From positions 1 to 37,847 of the forward strand of contig JAHDQI010000019.1 in the NCBI GenBank assembly GCA_018433925.1: a DNA stretch of 37,847 nt, given 5' to 3'. Below, piece by piece: positions 7,881-16,521 of the stretch. The notes beneath the pieces were generated by a model that saw nothing but the letters and a program-made list of their open reading frames with translations, was not told the origin of the DNA and made no database searches. The stretch comes from Phycisphaerae bacterium. GTDB taxonomy: Bacteria > Planctomycetota > Phycisphaerae > Sedimentisphaerales > Anaerohalosphaeraceae. A program made the position numbers and the translations under genes. Numbering within the stretch: the first letter of the stretch is position 1; each line of letters begins with the position of its first letter.

Positions 7881-10172
7881 TTATGCATTTTCCTCTTCAG
7901 ACGAAGGAGCCGTCTTTCCGTTGGCAGGAGAGGAAATCAGCAGCAGCCGATCCTCCCGCTTTCGTTTTTTCCGGGTCTTGCCCCCGGTCGATTGCCTCTC
8001 ATAACCGTAGCCATAGCCATACCCATAAGACCGGTAGCCCTGCTCTACTTTGACGTTGTTGATAACCGTCCCGATGATATTGGCGTCGATCTGGCGCAAG
8101 CGGCTGATGGCTTCCTTCGTCTCTGTCTTCGAGGTATGGCCCAGGAAAGTCGTCAAAATAACCGCATCGGACAGTCGGGCCAGCACAAGGGCATCGGCAA
8201 AAGCAAGAACCGGAGGCGAATCAATGATGACAATATCAAACGTTTCCTTGAGTTTGCCAATCCGCTCAGCCGCCTGCGGGTGTGCCAGCAGGTCCAGGGC
8301 ATCGGCACTGTTGCGGAAATCGGAAGCCAGGACAAACAACGGGCTGTCCTGATACCGGTAGAGGCATCCCTCCAGATTTTTTCCAAACAGGTAATCCTGA
8401 AAACCTCGCAGGGCCGCCGGCAGATGCATCGTTTCCCCCACATCCGGCTTTCGCAGGTCGGCATCAATCAGCAGGGTTTTCTTGCCTGAATTGGCAAAAC
8501 TAGAGGCCAGGTTGATCGAAAAAGTCGTCTTTCCATCCTTGATACCCGGGCTGGTAACAAGAATGATTTTCTTGTCCGTCTGGCCGTTCAACAGGCCAAG
8601 ATTGGCCCGGATCGTCTGGTAATCATCGCTGAGCTGCTGGGGAAGCAGGTTTCGCTTGACCGAATTGGGATTGGTCGTGGTGCCCAGGATCCGAACCTGG
8701 ACGCGTCTGACCATTTCCTGAGGATCCATGATGCGTTTATCGGCCCGATGCAGAAGGAACGCCACCAATGTGCCGAGGGCCAGCCCCCCAAATCCGACAG
8801 CACCGGCCATTTTTTTTCGCTTTCCCGATACCGGCACACTGACCGCCTCATCAGCGATTGAGATCCGCGTCGGCCGGCGGCGCTCGATATTCAACTCCTC
8901 AATCCTGCGGCTGACCTGCTGCCAGCGTTCTTTGGTCAGCAAGAGCTGTTCCCGCTGATCATCAATCGTAAACTGCTTTCGCCCGATGCGTATGGCCTCA
9001 CTGTCCTGCTCCTTGAGCTTTTCCTGCAGCCGCTGCTGAAGGGTTCCCAGTTGAGCACGCTGGTTTTTGAGATCATTCAACTGAAGCTGACGGCTGGTAA
9101 TCTGTTTTTCCTGAAAACTGTCCTCAAATTCCTGAGCCACTTCCTCTTTGCGTTCCTCATAGCGTTCCTGCAGGGTCTGGAGAACCTGTTCCTGGCGGAC
9201 CAGCTCCGGATTGTTCGGATGCATAGTCTGTCGGCTGACCAGGATCTGCCGTTCATACTGGCGAAGATCCTCGGCAATCGCCTGAAGAACCGGGTCCTGC
9301 TCGAGGATTTCGCTTCGCTGCTGTATGAAGTGTTCGCTCGACGAAAAACCGGGTCCCTGTTCGAGTATCTGAATCTGCGTATCAATGGCCAGAAGCTGGA
9401 TTTCAACATCTGTCAATTCCCCCTGCAGACTGGACATCTGGGCGTATTGCAGTTCCTGACGACTGAGCAGTTCCCCGGTGCCGAATTCCTCGGCCAATTG
9501 ACGAATCGTTTCCTGCTGCGCTTCAATTTTCTGGGTGAGCTGCTTGTACTCATCCTGCAGGGTTGCCAGCCGGGCATTGTCTTCCCGAATGGCACCTTCA
9601 ACAGCAACCGCCATATAATTGCGAATCATCGAATTGATCAGAAGCTGGGCCTGCGAGACCAAATCTTCCGGAGTCGTTACTTCAACGACAATGAGAAACG
9701 ATCGGCGGTCCGGTTCAATGGCGATATGGCCCCTGTCAATGGCCTTATGCAGCGCCAGGTGCATATCCGGAGTTCCCTCAAATAAGCTTAACTGTTTGTC
9801 TTTCAAATCTTCGGCCACTCGACGGAGCACTTTATCGCTGGCCATAATGGAGGCCTGCGTATATTTAAAGCCGTCATAGTTCGGCATCGGCCGGTCTGAT
9901 TCACTGTCGTGATACAAAATCGCGGGAATAATCGGAGCCACTTCGATCGCCCCGGAAGTTCGAAATTGGCGCTTAACCTGGACCAAAATGATCGGGATTC
10001 CAATCGCATAGACGATACCCGCTACCAGAACAATCACCCACCAGCGCCGACGCAACATACCTCCCAAATCCAAATCGGGAGTTTGTGATGCGGCCTCCGC
10101 GTCAGCAGATTCAAACTCTACCAGCTCATGGCTTTCTTCTAAATCCTTGTCGATTTTATGCAAATAATCCAT
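7881..10172 (-). CDS. Wzz-type chain-length regulator fused to BY-family tyrosine autokinase
   Basis: This 763-aa inner-membrane protein has a first membrane helix at about 43-65 within a Wzz-type start (LGGMLRRRWWVIVLVAGIVY) and a long periplasmic region rich in coiled coil (about 196-430). A second helix lies near 455-475, followed by a cytoplasmic kinase. Walker A is SPGIKDGKTT (541-550, Lys548), Walker A' is LLIDADLRKP (567-576) and Walker B is VIIDSPP (648-654). A tyrosine cluster follows at 713, 716, 718, 720, 722 and 724 (YRSYGYGYGYGYE), the expected autophosphorylation site. It should control polysaccharide polymerisation and export through phosphorylation cycles. Fusing both halves in one chain matches the Wzc type of Gram-negative bacteria. 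It sits between the exosortase fusion and the phosphoglycosyltransferase. Confidence 0.93.
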   Translation of the reverse strand: MDYLHKIDKDLEESHELVEFESADAEAASQTPDLDLGGMLRRRWWVIVLVAGIVYAIGIPIILVQVKRQFRTSGAIEVAPIIPAILYHDSESDRPMPNYDGFKYTQASIMASDKVLRRVAEDLKDKQLSLFEGTPDMHLALHKAIDRGHIAIEPDRRSFLIVVEVTTPEDLVSQAQLLINSMIRNYMAVAVEGAIREDNARLATLQDEYKQLTQKIEAQQETIRQLAEEFGTGELLSRQELQYAQMSSLQGELTDVEIQLLAIDTQIQILEQGPGFSSSEHFIQQRSEILEQDPVLQAIAEDLRQYERQILVSRQTMHPNNPELVRQEQVLQTLQERYEERKEEVAQEFEDSFQEKQITSRQLQLNDLKNQRAQLGTLQQRLQEKLKEQDSEAIRIGRKQFTIDDQREQLLLTKERWQQVSRRIEELNIERRRPTRISIADEAVSVPVSGKRKKMAGAVGFGGLALGTLVAFLLHRADKRIMDPQEMVRRVQVRILGTTTNPNSVKRNLLPQQLSDDYQTIRANLGLLNGQTDKKIILVTSPGIKDGKTTFSINLASSFANSGKKTLLIDADLRKPDVGETMHLPAALRGFQDYLFGKNLEGCLYRYQDSPLFVLASDFRNSADALDLLAHPQAAERIGKLKETFDIVIIDSPPVLAFADALVLARLSDAVILTTFLGHTSKTETKEAISRLRQIDANIIGTVINNVKVEQGYRSYGYGYGYGYERQSTGGKTRKKRKREDRLLLISSPANGKTAPSSEEENA

Positions 10173-10221
10173 ATCTGAAATTTGCCCGCCTTCTTTATTA
10201 GTTCTATACGACGAAAATCCA

Positions 10222-12216
10222 TCACGGATTGGCTTTTTTTCGGACGATCACGTCCGTTTTGGCAAGCTGCACGTCCGGATCAATCACGACCTTTGAAAGA
10301 AACCAAAGTTCGACCAGTGTAATGCCCAGTGCCAGCGGCATCATCGCCAGCCCGCCGTAGTCATGAAAGGCCTTTTCCCATTCCTCCGCGTCCAGATACA
10401 TAAACGCAATCGACGTCACGGTGAGCCGCAGGGTATTACACAATAATGCTATCGGCACACTGGAGATCAAGATTATGATCTTTTCCCAGAGTTTCCTTCG
10501 ACTGAGTAAAACAACGAATCCGGTCACGACAAAAAAGGCCGTCAACATCCGAAGTCCATTGCAGGCCTCCGCTACGGCCACAAGAGTCCCATTGATATTA
10601 ATTATATTCCCCTCACGAATAATCTGAAAACCAAGCGTTTCAAGACAGAAAACAGCGGAAACTGAGGCCCATTTTTGCAAAGGGATAGTGATCCTCCATT
10701 CAATCATTTTCGGCAGGGGAAACATCAAAATCAGATAAAGCCAGACCGGAAAAATCGCCTTTAAAGCCCGCCAGCCAAGCACCATCCAAATCAGGACACC
10801 CGCGGTCAGGAACAGGGAAAGTCGCTCAAGCGAAGGGGACCATATCAAAAGACCGATAAGACGAAGGATCTGTACGCCAAGCAAAAACAAGACAGCCGCC
10901 GGAACCGGTTTGATCGGACATTGAAGCAGGGCCTTCCTGCGATCCCACAGGACATAGGCGGCCAGGAGTGGAACCAAGATTCCGCTTGAATATTCGTCGC
11001 TTTGCATCCATGTCTGCCACAGCTCAATCAGTGTCGGATTCCAATAGGCCGTTAATAAACAACAGAAAACAGCCAGAAAAAGAAGTAGCCCGGCCGCCTG
11101 TCCGCCGGGTTTTGAAAATCGCCTTAACAGGGTATCTTCGAATGCAGACCCATGCCCGGTCGATCGATCTCCGGTTCTGGCAAAAACCTGTCTCATCCAA
11201 TCCGAGAAAAGAGAAACCGGACCCGATGAACGCACCACAACCTGTTTATTGACGTTCGCGCAGGACGAAAGTCGAGTTATTCGATCCACCAACGCATCCT
11301 GAATCTGACTTTGACGGCCGATTACCGCGTGCTCCCAGATCACACTTTCACTGACCAGCGCCTGTTCGTGAATCTGAACCCCGGACTCAAGCATGAAAGG
11401 GCCGAAGAGCAAGGCATTGGCTTCAATCGTTACATTATCTCCAATAAGAGCGGGACCGATAATTTTTGCTGAAGGATCAATGGTTACATTCTGACCAATC
11501 CAGACTCGCTGCTGACTGTCGTACTGCTTAAAGCCCCTGTGAAGCAGGTCACCTTCCGGCAGATTGACCAGGTATTCCTTGACTGCCTGTATATATTCAG
11601 TCCAGTGCCGAAATGTACCGACAGGTTTCGTTAATTGCGCATAGGCAACCACCTGACCGGCCTGCACAAGAGTTGGAACCAAATTCTCTTTGCTGTCAAA
11701 AAAGCCCTGTGCCGGGATATATTTAACAATCTCCGGTTCACAGACATAAATCTGTGCATCCCGGATATCCTGCTGAAGGCCGCCGGCCATGGGCGCAAAG
11801 AAAATCGTCATCAGGCCGGCTTTTTCACGGTGGGCCGAGATCAGTTCATGGAGGTCCGGCGGCGCCGTAGTGGCGGCGGGAAAAACAAACAACAGTTGAT
11901 CCTGTTTCGGATCGGCGGCGTCTCGGATGCAGCCGGCCGTCCCCCTCGGCAGATTTTCTACCCGATATTCCACATTCAGATGTTTGGGGAAATCCAGCGA
12001 TTCCTCAATTCCGCAATCATCCTGATAATAACAGATGACAAACCGACGCACTCCCTGGCTGGAGATATGCTCTACAAGCTGCTGGAGAACGGGTCGGCCC
12101 GCAATCGGCCAGAGAGCCCGATTCATCCGTGTCGCCAGCGGACAACGGCCGAAATCCGGTGCACCAACCAGAATTACGGCCTTTACATCGTCTACATTAT
12201 AGGTTTTAGGAGTCAT
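10222..12216 (-). CDS. Exosortase fused to a degenerate sugar-nucleotidyltransferase/LbH domain
   Basis: The frame is one uninterrupted 664-codon gene. Residues ~11-215 align by eye with NDP-sugar pyrophosphorylases (AVILVG, ALWPIAGRPVLQQLVEHI, RGTAGCIRDA). However, the G-x-G-x-R loop reads GAPDFGRCPLA, the PK pair is Asn32-Arg33, the metal-binding N-G-D position reads FPA, and the Asp of 'DxGTP' is Pro198. Residues ~235-315 are left-handed beta-helix hexapeptides (VWIGQNVTIDPSAKIIG). From ~375 on it is a polytopic exosortase/archaeosortase domain with all three catalytic residues: Cys552 in AEACNGLR, Arg597 in CNTLRLT and His618 in FHDYGG. It should cleave and transfer PEP-CTERM proteins at the membrane. 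There is no convincing internal start before the exosortase part. Flanked by an SDR 12 bp upstream and the BY-kinase 49 bp downstream. Confidence 0.92.
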   Translation of the reverse strand: MTPKTYNVDDVKAVILVGAPDFGRCPLATRMNRALWPIAGRPVLQQLVEHISSQGVRRFVICYYQDDCGIEESLDFPKHLNVEYRVENLPRGTAGCIRDAADPKQDQLLFVFPAATTAPPDLHELISAHREKAGLMTIFFAPMAGGLQQDIRDAQIYVCEPEIVKYIPAQGFFDSKENLVPTLVQAGQVVAYAQLTKPVGTFRHWTEYIQAVKEYLVNLPEGDLLHRGFKQYDSQQRVWIGQNVTIDPSAKIIGPALIGDNVTIEANALLFGPFMLESGVQIHEQALVSESVIWEHAVIGRQSQIQDALVDRITRLSSCANVNKQVVVRSSGPVSLFSDWMRQVFARTGDRSTGHGSAFEDTLLRRFSKPGGQAAGLLLFLAVFCCLLTAYWNPTLIELWQTWMQSDEYSSGILVPLLAAYVLWDRRKALLQCPIKPVPAAVLFLLGVQILRLIGLLIWSPSLERLSLFLTAGVLIWMVLGWRALKAIFPVWLYLILMFPLPKMIEWRITIPLQKWASVSAVFCLETLGFQIIREGNIININGTLVAVAEACNGLRMLTAFFVVTGFVVLLSRRKLWEKIIILISSVPIALLCNTLRLTVTSIAFMYLDAEEWEKAFHDYGGLAMMPLALGITLVELWFLSKVVIDPDVQLAKTDVIVRKKANP

Positions 12217-12228
12217 TCTTTGAGATTA

Positions 12229-13200
12229 TCAGGATTGAAGCCGATCTCGCAAGTCTTGTATGATAAGATTGAGTGTTTGATCCAGCGAATAGTCAGGGCG
12301 ATAACCGATGGCCTCATGAATTCGTGCCAGGTCCGGCCGACGTCGAATCATATCATCAAACGGACGGCCGTACGCCTGTTCATAACTGATTTGTTTTTTT
12401 GTACTCTTGCTGGTTGTCATGCGGATGATGCGACCCGCGAGCGCATCAATTGTGACTTCCTCATCCGAACCGAGATTAAAAACCCGGCCGGGGGCCTTTG
12501 GGCAGGCCATCAACTTTTCAAGGGCGTCGATTACATCAAAAACACAGCAAAAACAGCGCGTTTGCTCGCCGCTGCCGTAGATTTCAATGGGTTCATTCTG
12601 CAGGGCACGCCGAACAAAGCGAGGAATGACCATGCCATACTGCCCGGTTTGTCGCGGCCCGACCGTATTGAATAAACGGACGATAATCACCGGAAGACCG
12701 TACTGCTGGTGATAGGCCAGGCCCAGAAATTCGTCAATCGCCTTGCTGCACGCATAGGACCAGCGGCTGAAACGGGTACTGCCCAGAACCGAGTCGTCAT
12801 CCTCATGAAACGGGACGGCCTCGCTTTTGCCATACACTTCGCTGGTCGAGGCCAAGAGAACTTTTTTGCTGAATTTATTGGCAGTTGACAGGACAACTTC
12901 GGTACCGTGAATATTGGTTTCAATGGTATGTACCGGCCGATCGACGATCAACTGAACGCCTACGGCCGCCGCCAGGTGGTAAATCACATCACAGGATTCA
13001 ACCAGCAGATTCATCACCGTCTCGTTGCGAACCGAATCGAGCACAAAACGAAAGCGAGGATGGTCCTGCACCGCCTGAATATTCTGCAGGGAACCGGTGC
13101 TTACATCATCGATGACGGTGACATGATGGCCGCTTTTGAGCAGTGATTCGGCCAGGTGCGAACCGATAAATCCCGCTCCGCCTGTGATGAGAACATGCAT
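12229..13200 (-). CDS. NAD-dependent epimerase/dehydratase (extended SDR, NDP-sugar)
   Basis: This 323-aa protein starts with the Rossmann motif GGAGFIGSH (7-15) and an acidic residue pair after beta-2 (DD at 31-32), suggesting NAD. The active site has STSEVYG near 118-124 and Y149-ACS-K153. RLFNTVGPRQ and the phosphate-binding region IEIYGSGEQTR are typical of UDP-sugar 4-epimerases, UDP-glucuronate decarboxylases and NDP-hexose dehydratases. It acts in the cytoplasm on a sugar nucleotide to supply an EPS precursor. The exact reaction cannot be read from sequence alone. It lies 12 bp before the exosortase fusion in the same direction. Confidence 0.9.
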   Translation of the reverse strand: MHVLITGGAGFIGSHLAESLLKSGHHVTVIDDVSTGSLQNIQAVQDHPRFRFVLDSVRNETVMNLLVESCDVIYHLAAAVGVQLIVDRPVHTIETNIHGTEVVLSTANKFSKKVLLASTSEVYGKSEAVPFHEDDDSVLGSTRFSRWSYACSKAIDEFLGLAYHQQYGLPVIIVRLFNTVGPRQTGQYGMVIPRFVRRALQNEPIEIYGSGEQTRCFCCVFDVIDALEKLMACPKAPGRVFNLGSDEEVTIDALAGRIIRMTTSKSTKKQISYEQAYGRPFDDMIRRRPDLARIHEAIGYRPDYSLDQTLNLIIQDLRDRLQS

Positions 13201-13221
13201 AAATGACTATTCGAATTTAGA

Positions 13222-14712
13222 CTATTTCATTGTTCGACTTCGTTGCAGCCAAAAACCGGCAAATGCTGCAAAATCAAGCATATTAATTACCCGGTCTCCC
13301 CCCGGCGGCGCCAGGTCGCAGGCGGAATTCCAGGCATCCGTCCCAGGCACCGATAACCAGGCCTGGGCAAACACCATCAGGTCATCCGCATCAACACGGC
13401 AGTTGCCGGTGAAGTCGGCCGGGAAGTCCGTTTCGCACAGAATACCATCCCACATTCGGCTTAACAACATAAAATCCGGGTAATTAACGATTCCATCGCC
13501 CCCTTTGGGCTCGATATCACAGACAGGGTTCCAGGTCTCGTGGTCTTTCTGTGAGAGCCAGTGGTCGCTCATTAAGACGAGATCTTTCATGGCTACAGTA
13601 CAGTCCTGATTCAAATCCGCATCTTTGATTTCCGCGCAGCTTCGACGCATCCAGAACATGCTGAACCGAGCAAAATCACTGCCGTCAACAATGCCGTCGC
13701 CGCCATCCGGAGCAATATCACAGATCGAATTCCAGTCCGGATCTCCCTCCCGCGTCATCCAACTACCAGTCAGAATCAGATAATCATCGATATCCACCCG
13801 GCAGTCGCCATTGAAATCCCCTTCCATGACCGGACAGCCGTCCCATCCCGCCAGCCGGGCCCAAAGATACCAGGCAGCTTTGCCCTTCTGGTTACAATTC
13901 AACGGCCTGGAATGAGAACATCCGCAAAAAAACCAGTCAATCCCCTCTTGATGATGTTCCTGCCATTCGACAGCCCAATTTGAATCCCTCTGGCCGTCTC
14001 CATCCGAATCATAGTTGCATTCTTCGTCTACGGCTTTATCGCCGAAATAATCGCCGTCAGGATTGTATAATTCAATATCATAAAAATCATATAATATTTT
14101 TCCTTGCATACGGCAATAATCACGGATTACCGTACTCCAATAATGAACTTCTCCCTCTTCACCTGAGCCATCAGCATGCGCTGTCATGTAAACAAATTTT
14201 ACATGCGGATAATCTGCTTCCAACTGACTCATAGCCGGCAAATATATATTCAATATACCCTCTTCTGATGCATGTAAATAGCACCAGGCCCACATGACTA
14301 CGTTCACATTTGAATTTGCCGGATCATCCAGATATCTTCTTGTGGCTATTTCCCATGAAGGATAATACTCGAGATCTCTTGCGCTGGGCTCCTGCTCCCA
14401 ATAATATGGTGAAATGACACCGGTTCTCAAATCCAGCGCCCCATCCAGTCCGCCGTTATTAAATTCATAAAGTCCTGTATTCCCGGTGAAATAACGCAAC
14501 CCGTCCATCCCAATAATCAACTGAGAACCATGTGAGGTGTGTTGATAAGCAATATGAAGTGATTCTTTCGCCTTTTGGATCCAATACTCCGGAATTGCAT
14601 CAAAAACTCCTACACTCTTGTGATCGACAATAATCGATTCTCCGGCGTTGACCGGATTCGATATAATCAGAAGTGAAAAAAGAAGTAACCAATAGCGCTC
14701 AACAGTAACCAT
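13222..14712 (-). CDS. Secreted SGNH-hydrolase-like protein with three dockerin-type repeat pairs
   Basis: This 496-aa protein has a signal peptide at 1-23 (cleavage near NAG-ES). Residues ~26-295 form an SGNH/GDSL-like domain related to planctomycete proteins with YQHTSHGSQ (56-64) near the N-terminus and KAAWYLWARLAGWDG near the end of the domain. The catalytic residues are not certain. Three tandem ~60-residue units follow (about 299-355, 364-421 and 430-489). Each has two Ca-binding-type loops (e.g. DFNGDCRVDIDD and GGDGIVDGSDF) and a conserved WNxxCDIxPxGGD linker. The protein may deacetylate or trim glycan outside the cytoplasm, by inference. GAGAG about 7 nt before the ATG supports the start. 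It interrupts an otherwise biosynthetic gene order. Confidence 0.8.
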   Translation of the reverse strand: MVTVERYWLLLFSLLIISNPVNAGESIIVDHKSVGVFDAIPEYWIQKAKESLHIAYQHTSHGSQLIIGMDGLRYFTGNTGLYEFNNGGLDGALDLRTGVISPYYWEQEPSARDLEYYPSWEIATRRYLDDPANSNVNVVMWAWCYLHASEEGILNIYLPAMSQLEADYPHVKFVYMTAHADGSGEEGEVHYWSTVIRDYCRMQGKILYDFYDIELYNPDGDYFGDKAVDEECNYDSDGDGQRDSNWAVEWQEHHQEGIDWFFCGCSHSRPLNCNQKGKAAWYLWARLAGWDGCPVMEGDFNGDCRVDIDDYLILTGSWMTREGDPDWNSICDIAPDGGDGIVDGSDFARFSMFWMRRSCAEIKDADLNQDCTVAMKDLVLMSDHWLSQKDHETWNPVCDIEPKGGDGIVNYPDFMLLSRMWDGILCETDFPADFTGNCRVDADDLMVFAQAWLSVPGTDAWNSACDLAPPGGDRVINMLDFAAFAGFWLQRSRTMK

Positions 14713-14855
14713 TCTTTTTCTCTCGATAAGTCCTCTTGATCGACCTTTTTGCGATTAATGCCAGATCACTCCCACCGGCAAATTAAGGTTTGGAGAAACA
14801 ACAAACATTGCCCATATTAACAAATTGGAATTAATTAGAGAAGAAAAAAATTGTT

Positions 14856-15533
14856 TTAGTTCGATATGGGATCTTTATGGTCCTGTACATCGCGTTTGTT
14901 ATTCAAATAGTCCGTATAATCCATGCAAAATTCACCTTTTTTGTCCTGGAGGTCTTCTATCTCCTTTTTCCACCATTTTTCTTCTAAGAGTTTTTCAATA
15001 ATTTCTTTAGAAAAACGATATCGGACCACTCGAGCAGGATATCCTAATACAATGGCATAGGGGGGAACATTTTTGCTGACAATAGAACCGGCCCCGATGA
15101 CAGCTCCGTCACCGATCTCTGTTACCGTCGGTAATATAATCGCCCCGTGGCCAATCCAGACATCGTTTCCAATCCTCAGCGGTTTATATTCGACAAGGTC
15201 CTTTTCGATAAATTCCATATTGGCATTAAAGAAAAAAGCGTGCGTTGATTTGAAATGCATTGGATGGTTTCTGTTAAATACACGTACGGCCGCCGCAATG
15301 GAACAATACCTGCCCACCGTCGTTTCACGATCAAAAGCAAACGGAATAAAACAAGAGCCATGCGAATATTTTCCAACTTCAACACCATGATATACTTTAA
15401 ATATTTTTCTTAGGGTTTCTGAGTATACTTCTCCTTTTTCTAATTTAATCACCAGGCGAATAATCCCATTTCGGAGTCTGGCGCGATAAAACCTATATAA
15501 ATAAAACAAAAGCGGAGAGAGTAATGTTTTCAT
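14856..15533 (-). CDS. CatB-like hexapeptide O-acetyltransferase
   Basis: This 225-aa protein has left-handed beta-helix repeats: [19 protein letters not shown] and [38 protein letters not shown]. The ending [18 protein letters not shown] is characteristic of CatB/xenobiotic acyltransferase-type and capsular O-acetyltransferases. The loop [11 protein letters not shown] carries the expected catalytic His region. It likely transfers acetyl from acetyl-CoA to a sugar of the EPS unit in the cytoplasm. It starts 1 bp after the stop of the Alg13-like gene, so translation is probably coupled. The downstream gap (14713-14855) shows no clear terminator. Confidence 0.88.
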   Translation of the reverse strand: MKTLLSPLLFYLYRFYRARLRNGIIRLVIKLEKGEVYSETLRKIFKVYHGVEVGKYSHGSCFIPFAFDRETTVGRYCSIAAAVRVFNRNHPMHFKSTHAFFFNANMEFIEKDLVEYKPLRIGNDVWIGHGAIILPTVTEIGDGAVIGAGSIVSKNVPPYAIVLGYPARVVRYRFSKEIIEKLLEEKWWKKEIEDLQDKKGEFCMDYTDYLNNKRDVQDHKDPISN

Positions 15534-15534
15534 T

Positions 15535-16023
15535 TTATTTTTCCTTTACCATATCGAGCAGAAACAGATGAACGCATTCCGCAAGTTTTTCCGGCTGGCT
15601 TTTTCTCTGAACGGGAACAAAAGATTTCAGACGGCTTATTTTCACAAACAAATCTTCTTCATCATAAGCCGCCAAGACATGTCCTAATGCCTCAAACTTG
15701 TGGGCTGTTTCCATCTGATGGTCATTTACAAGTTCGCGATAACACTTTTGTCTGGGCATCACAAGAATCGGCTTTTGTAATTGGCAGGCCATGGAAATTG
15801 TCCCCATCCCGGCATGGGCCACAATATAATCCGCCTTTTCAAAGCAGCGATCATATTCCTTTTTATCCAAGCTCTCAACCGCCGTAAAGACCTTCGGTCG
15901 ATACCCCCCTATACCCACTTGTGCTGTTATTTCCTCCGTAATCAAACCCCGTCGCACCGCTGCCTCGACAGCGTATATCAACCGATCAAAGGGAAAAGAA
16001 GTACCAACAGTCACAAAAATCAT
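15535..16023 (-). CDS. Alg13/PssE-like glycosyltransferase catalytic subunit
   Basis: This 162-aa protein begins [15 protein letters not shown] and has [20 protein letters not shown], the UDP-GlcNAc-binding half of a GT28-type enzyme, followed by the PRQ(K)xxxELVNDHQ segment. The length matches the Alg13, PssE and Cps14G family (~160 aa). These proteins work only with a membrane-bound Alg14-type partner, which is encoded immediately upstream with a 4-bp ATGA overlap. Together they would transfer a sugar, commonly GlcNAc, Glc, GlcA or Gal, to the lipid-linked acceptor on the cytoplasmic face. Confidence 0.9.
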   Translation of the reverse strand: MIFVTVGTSFPFDRLIYAVEAAVRRGLITEEITAQVGIGGYRPKVFTAVESLDKKEYDRCFEKADYIVAHAGMGTISMACQLQKPILVMPRQKCYRELVNDHQMETAHKFEALGHVLAAYDEEDLFVKISRLKSFVPVQRKSQPEKLAECVHLFLLDMVKEK

Positions 16024-16502
16024 AAAAGAGCTCCAACGTACTTTGCCTTGTTATATCGTTCGGCAACTTCGGGCCATTGCGTCAACAGCAAATCAGCAAA
16101 ATGAAGGGCTAGGCGGCCGCTCACAGAAAGCTTTTTCATATTCGCAATGCTGTCAATCCACACCACTTTCGCTCCGCACAGTTTCGCCAATCCACAAAAA
16201 AGAGCCAGGGGCATTGAGCCGGTCGTGATCACCGCATCCGGCCGTTCCTTCAGGACAATCCGAAAACTTCGACACAATGTTTTAAGGGCCTTCCACGGAT
16301 GATGTCGATTGCATTCTCCGATGACATAGACAGGTCCCCGCTCTTCCAGTTTCTCGGCCACCGCCTGCAAAGTGGTTACATAAAAGGCCGGCTGAATCGG
16401 CCACAGATCCGAGTGCTCCAGCAGTTTGAGCAACTGATTCATATGCCCCCCGGCAGACGCTCCGGCACACAATTTAAGGGACTTGCAACCTTTTGATTTC
16501 AT
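16020..16502 (-). CDS. Alg14/PssD-like glycosyltransferase membrane subunit
   Basis: This 160-aa protein has the family start LCAGASAGGHMNQLLKLL, TGSMPLALFCGLAKLCGAKVVWIDSIANMKKLSVSGRL in two adjoining blocks, and the end FADLLLTQWPEVAERY. It anchors and activates the Alg13-like subunit encoded next. I took the ATG at 16500-16502, which gives the usual short lead before the AGGH motif and leaves 19 bp to the preceding gene. An upstream in-frame start at 16550 would overlap that gene by 29 bp. No strong Shine-Dalgarno is seen for either start. Confidence 0.88.
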   Translation of the reverse strand: MKSKGCKSLKLCAGASAGGHMNQLLKLLEHSDLWPIQPAFYVTTLQAVAEKLEERGPVYVIGECNRHHPWKALKTLCRSFRIVLKERPDAVITTGSMPLALFCGLAKLCGAKVVWIDSIANMKKLSVSGRLALHFADLLLTQWPEVAERYNKAKYVGALL

Positions 16503-16521
16503 GGCACTTGATTTCTTCTGA

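Noticed and set aside
11150-11230. Independent start for the exosortase half inside the fusion gene
   Set aside because: The Met in the linker (before RQVFARTGD) has no Shine-Dalgarno and no stop precedes it in frame, so a single fused protein is the better reading.
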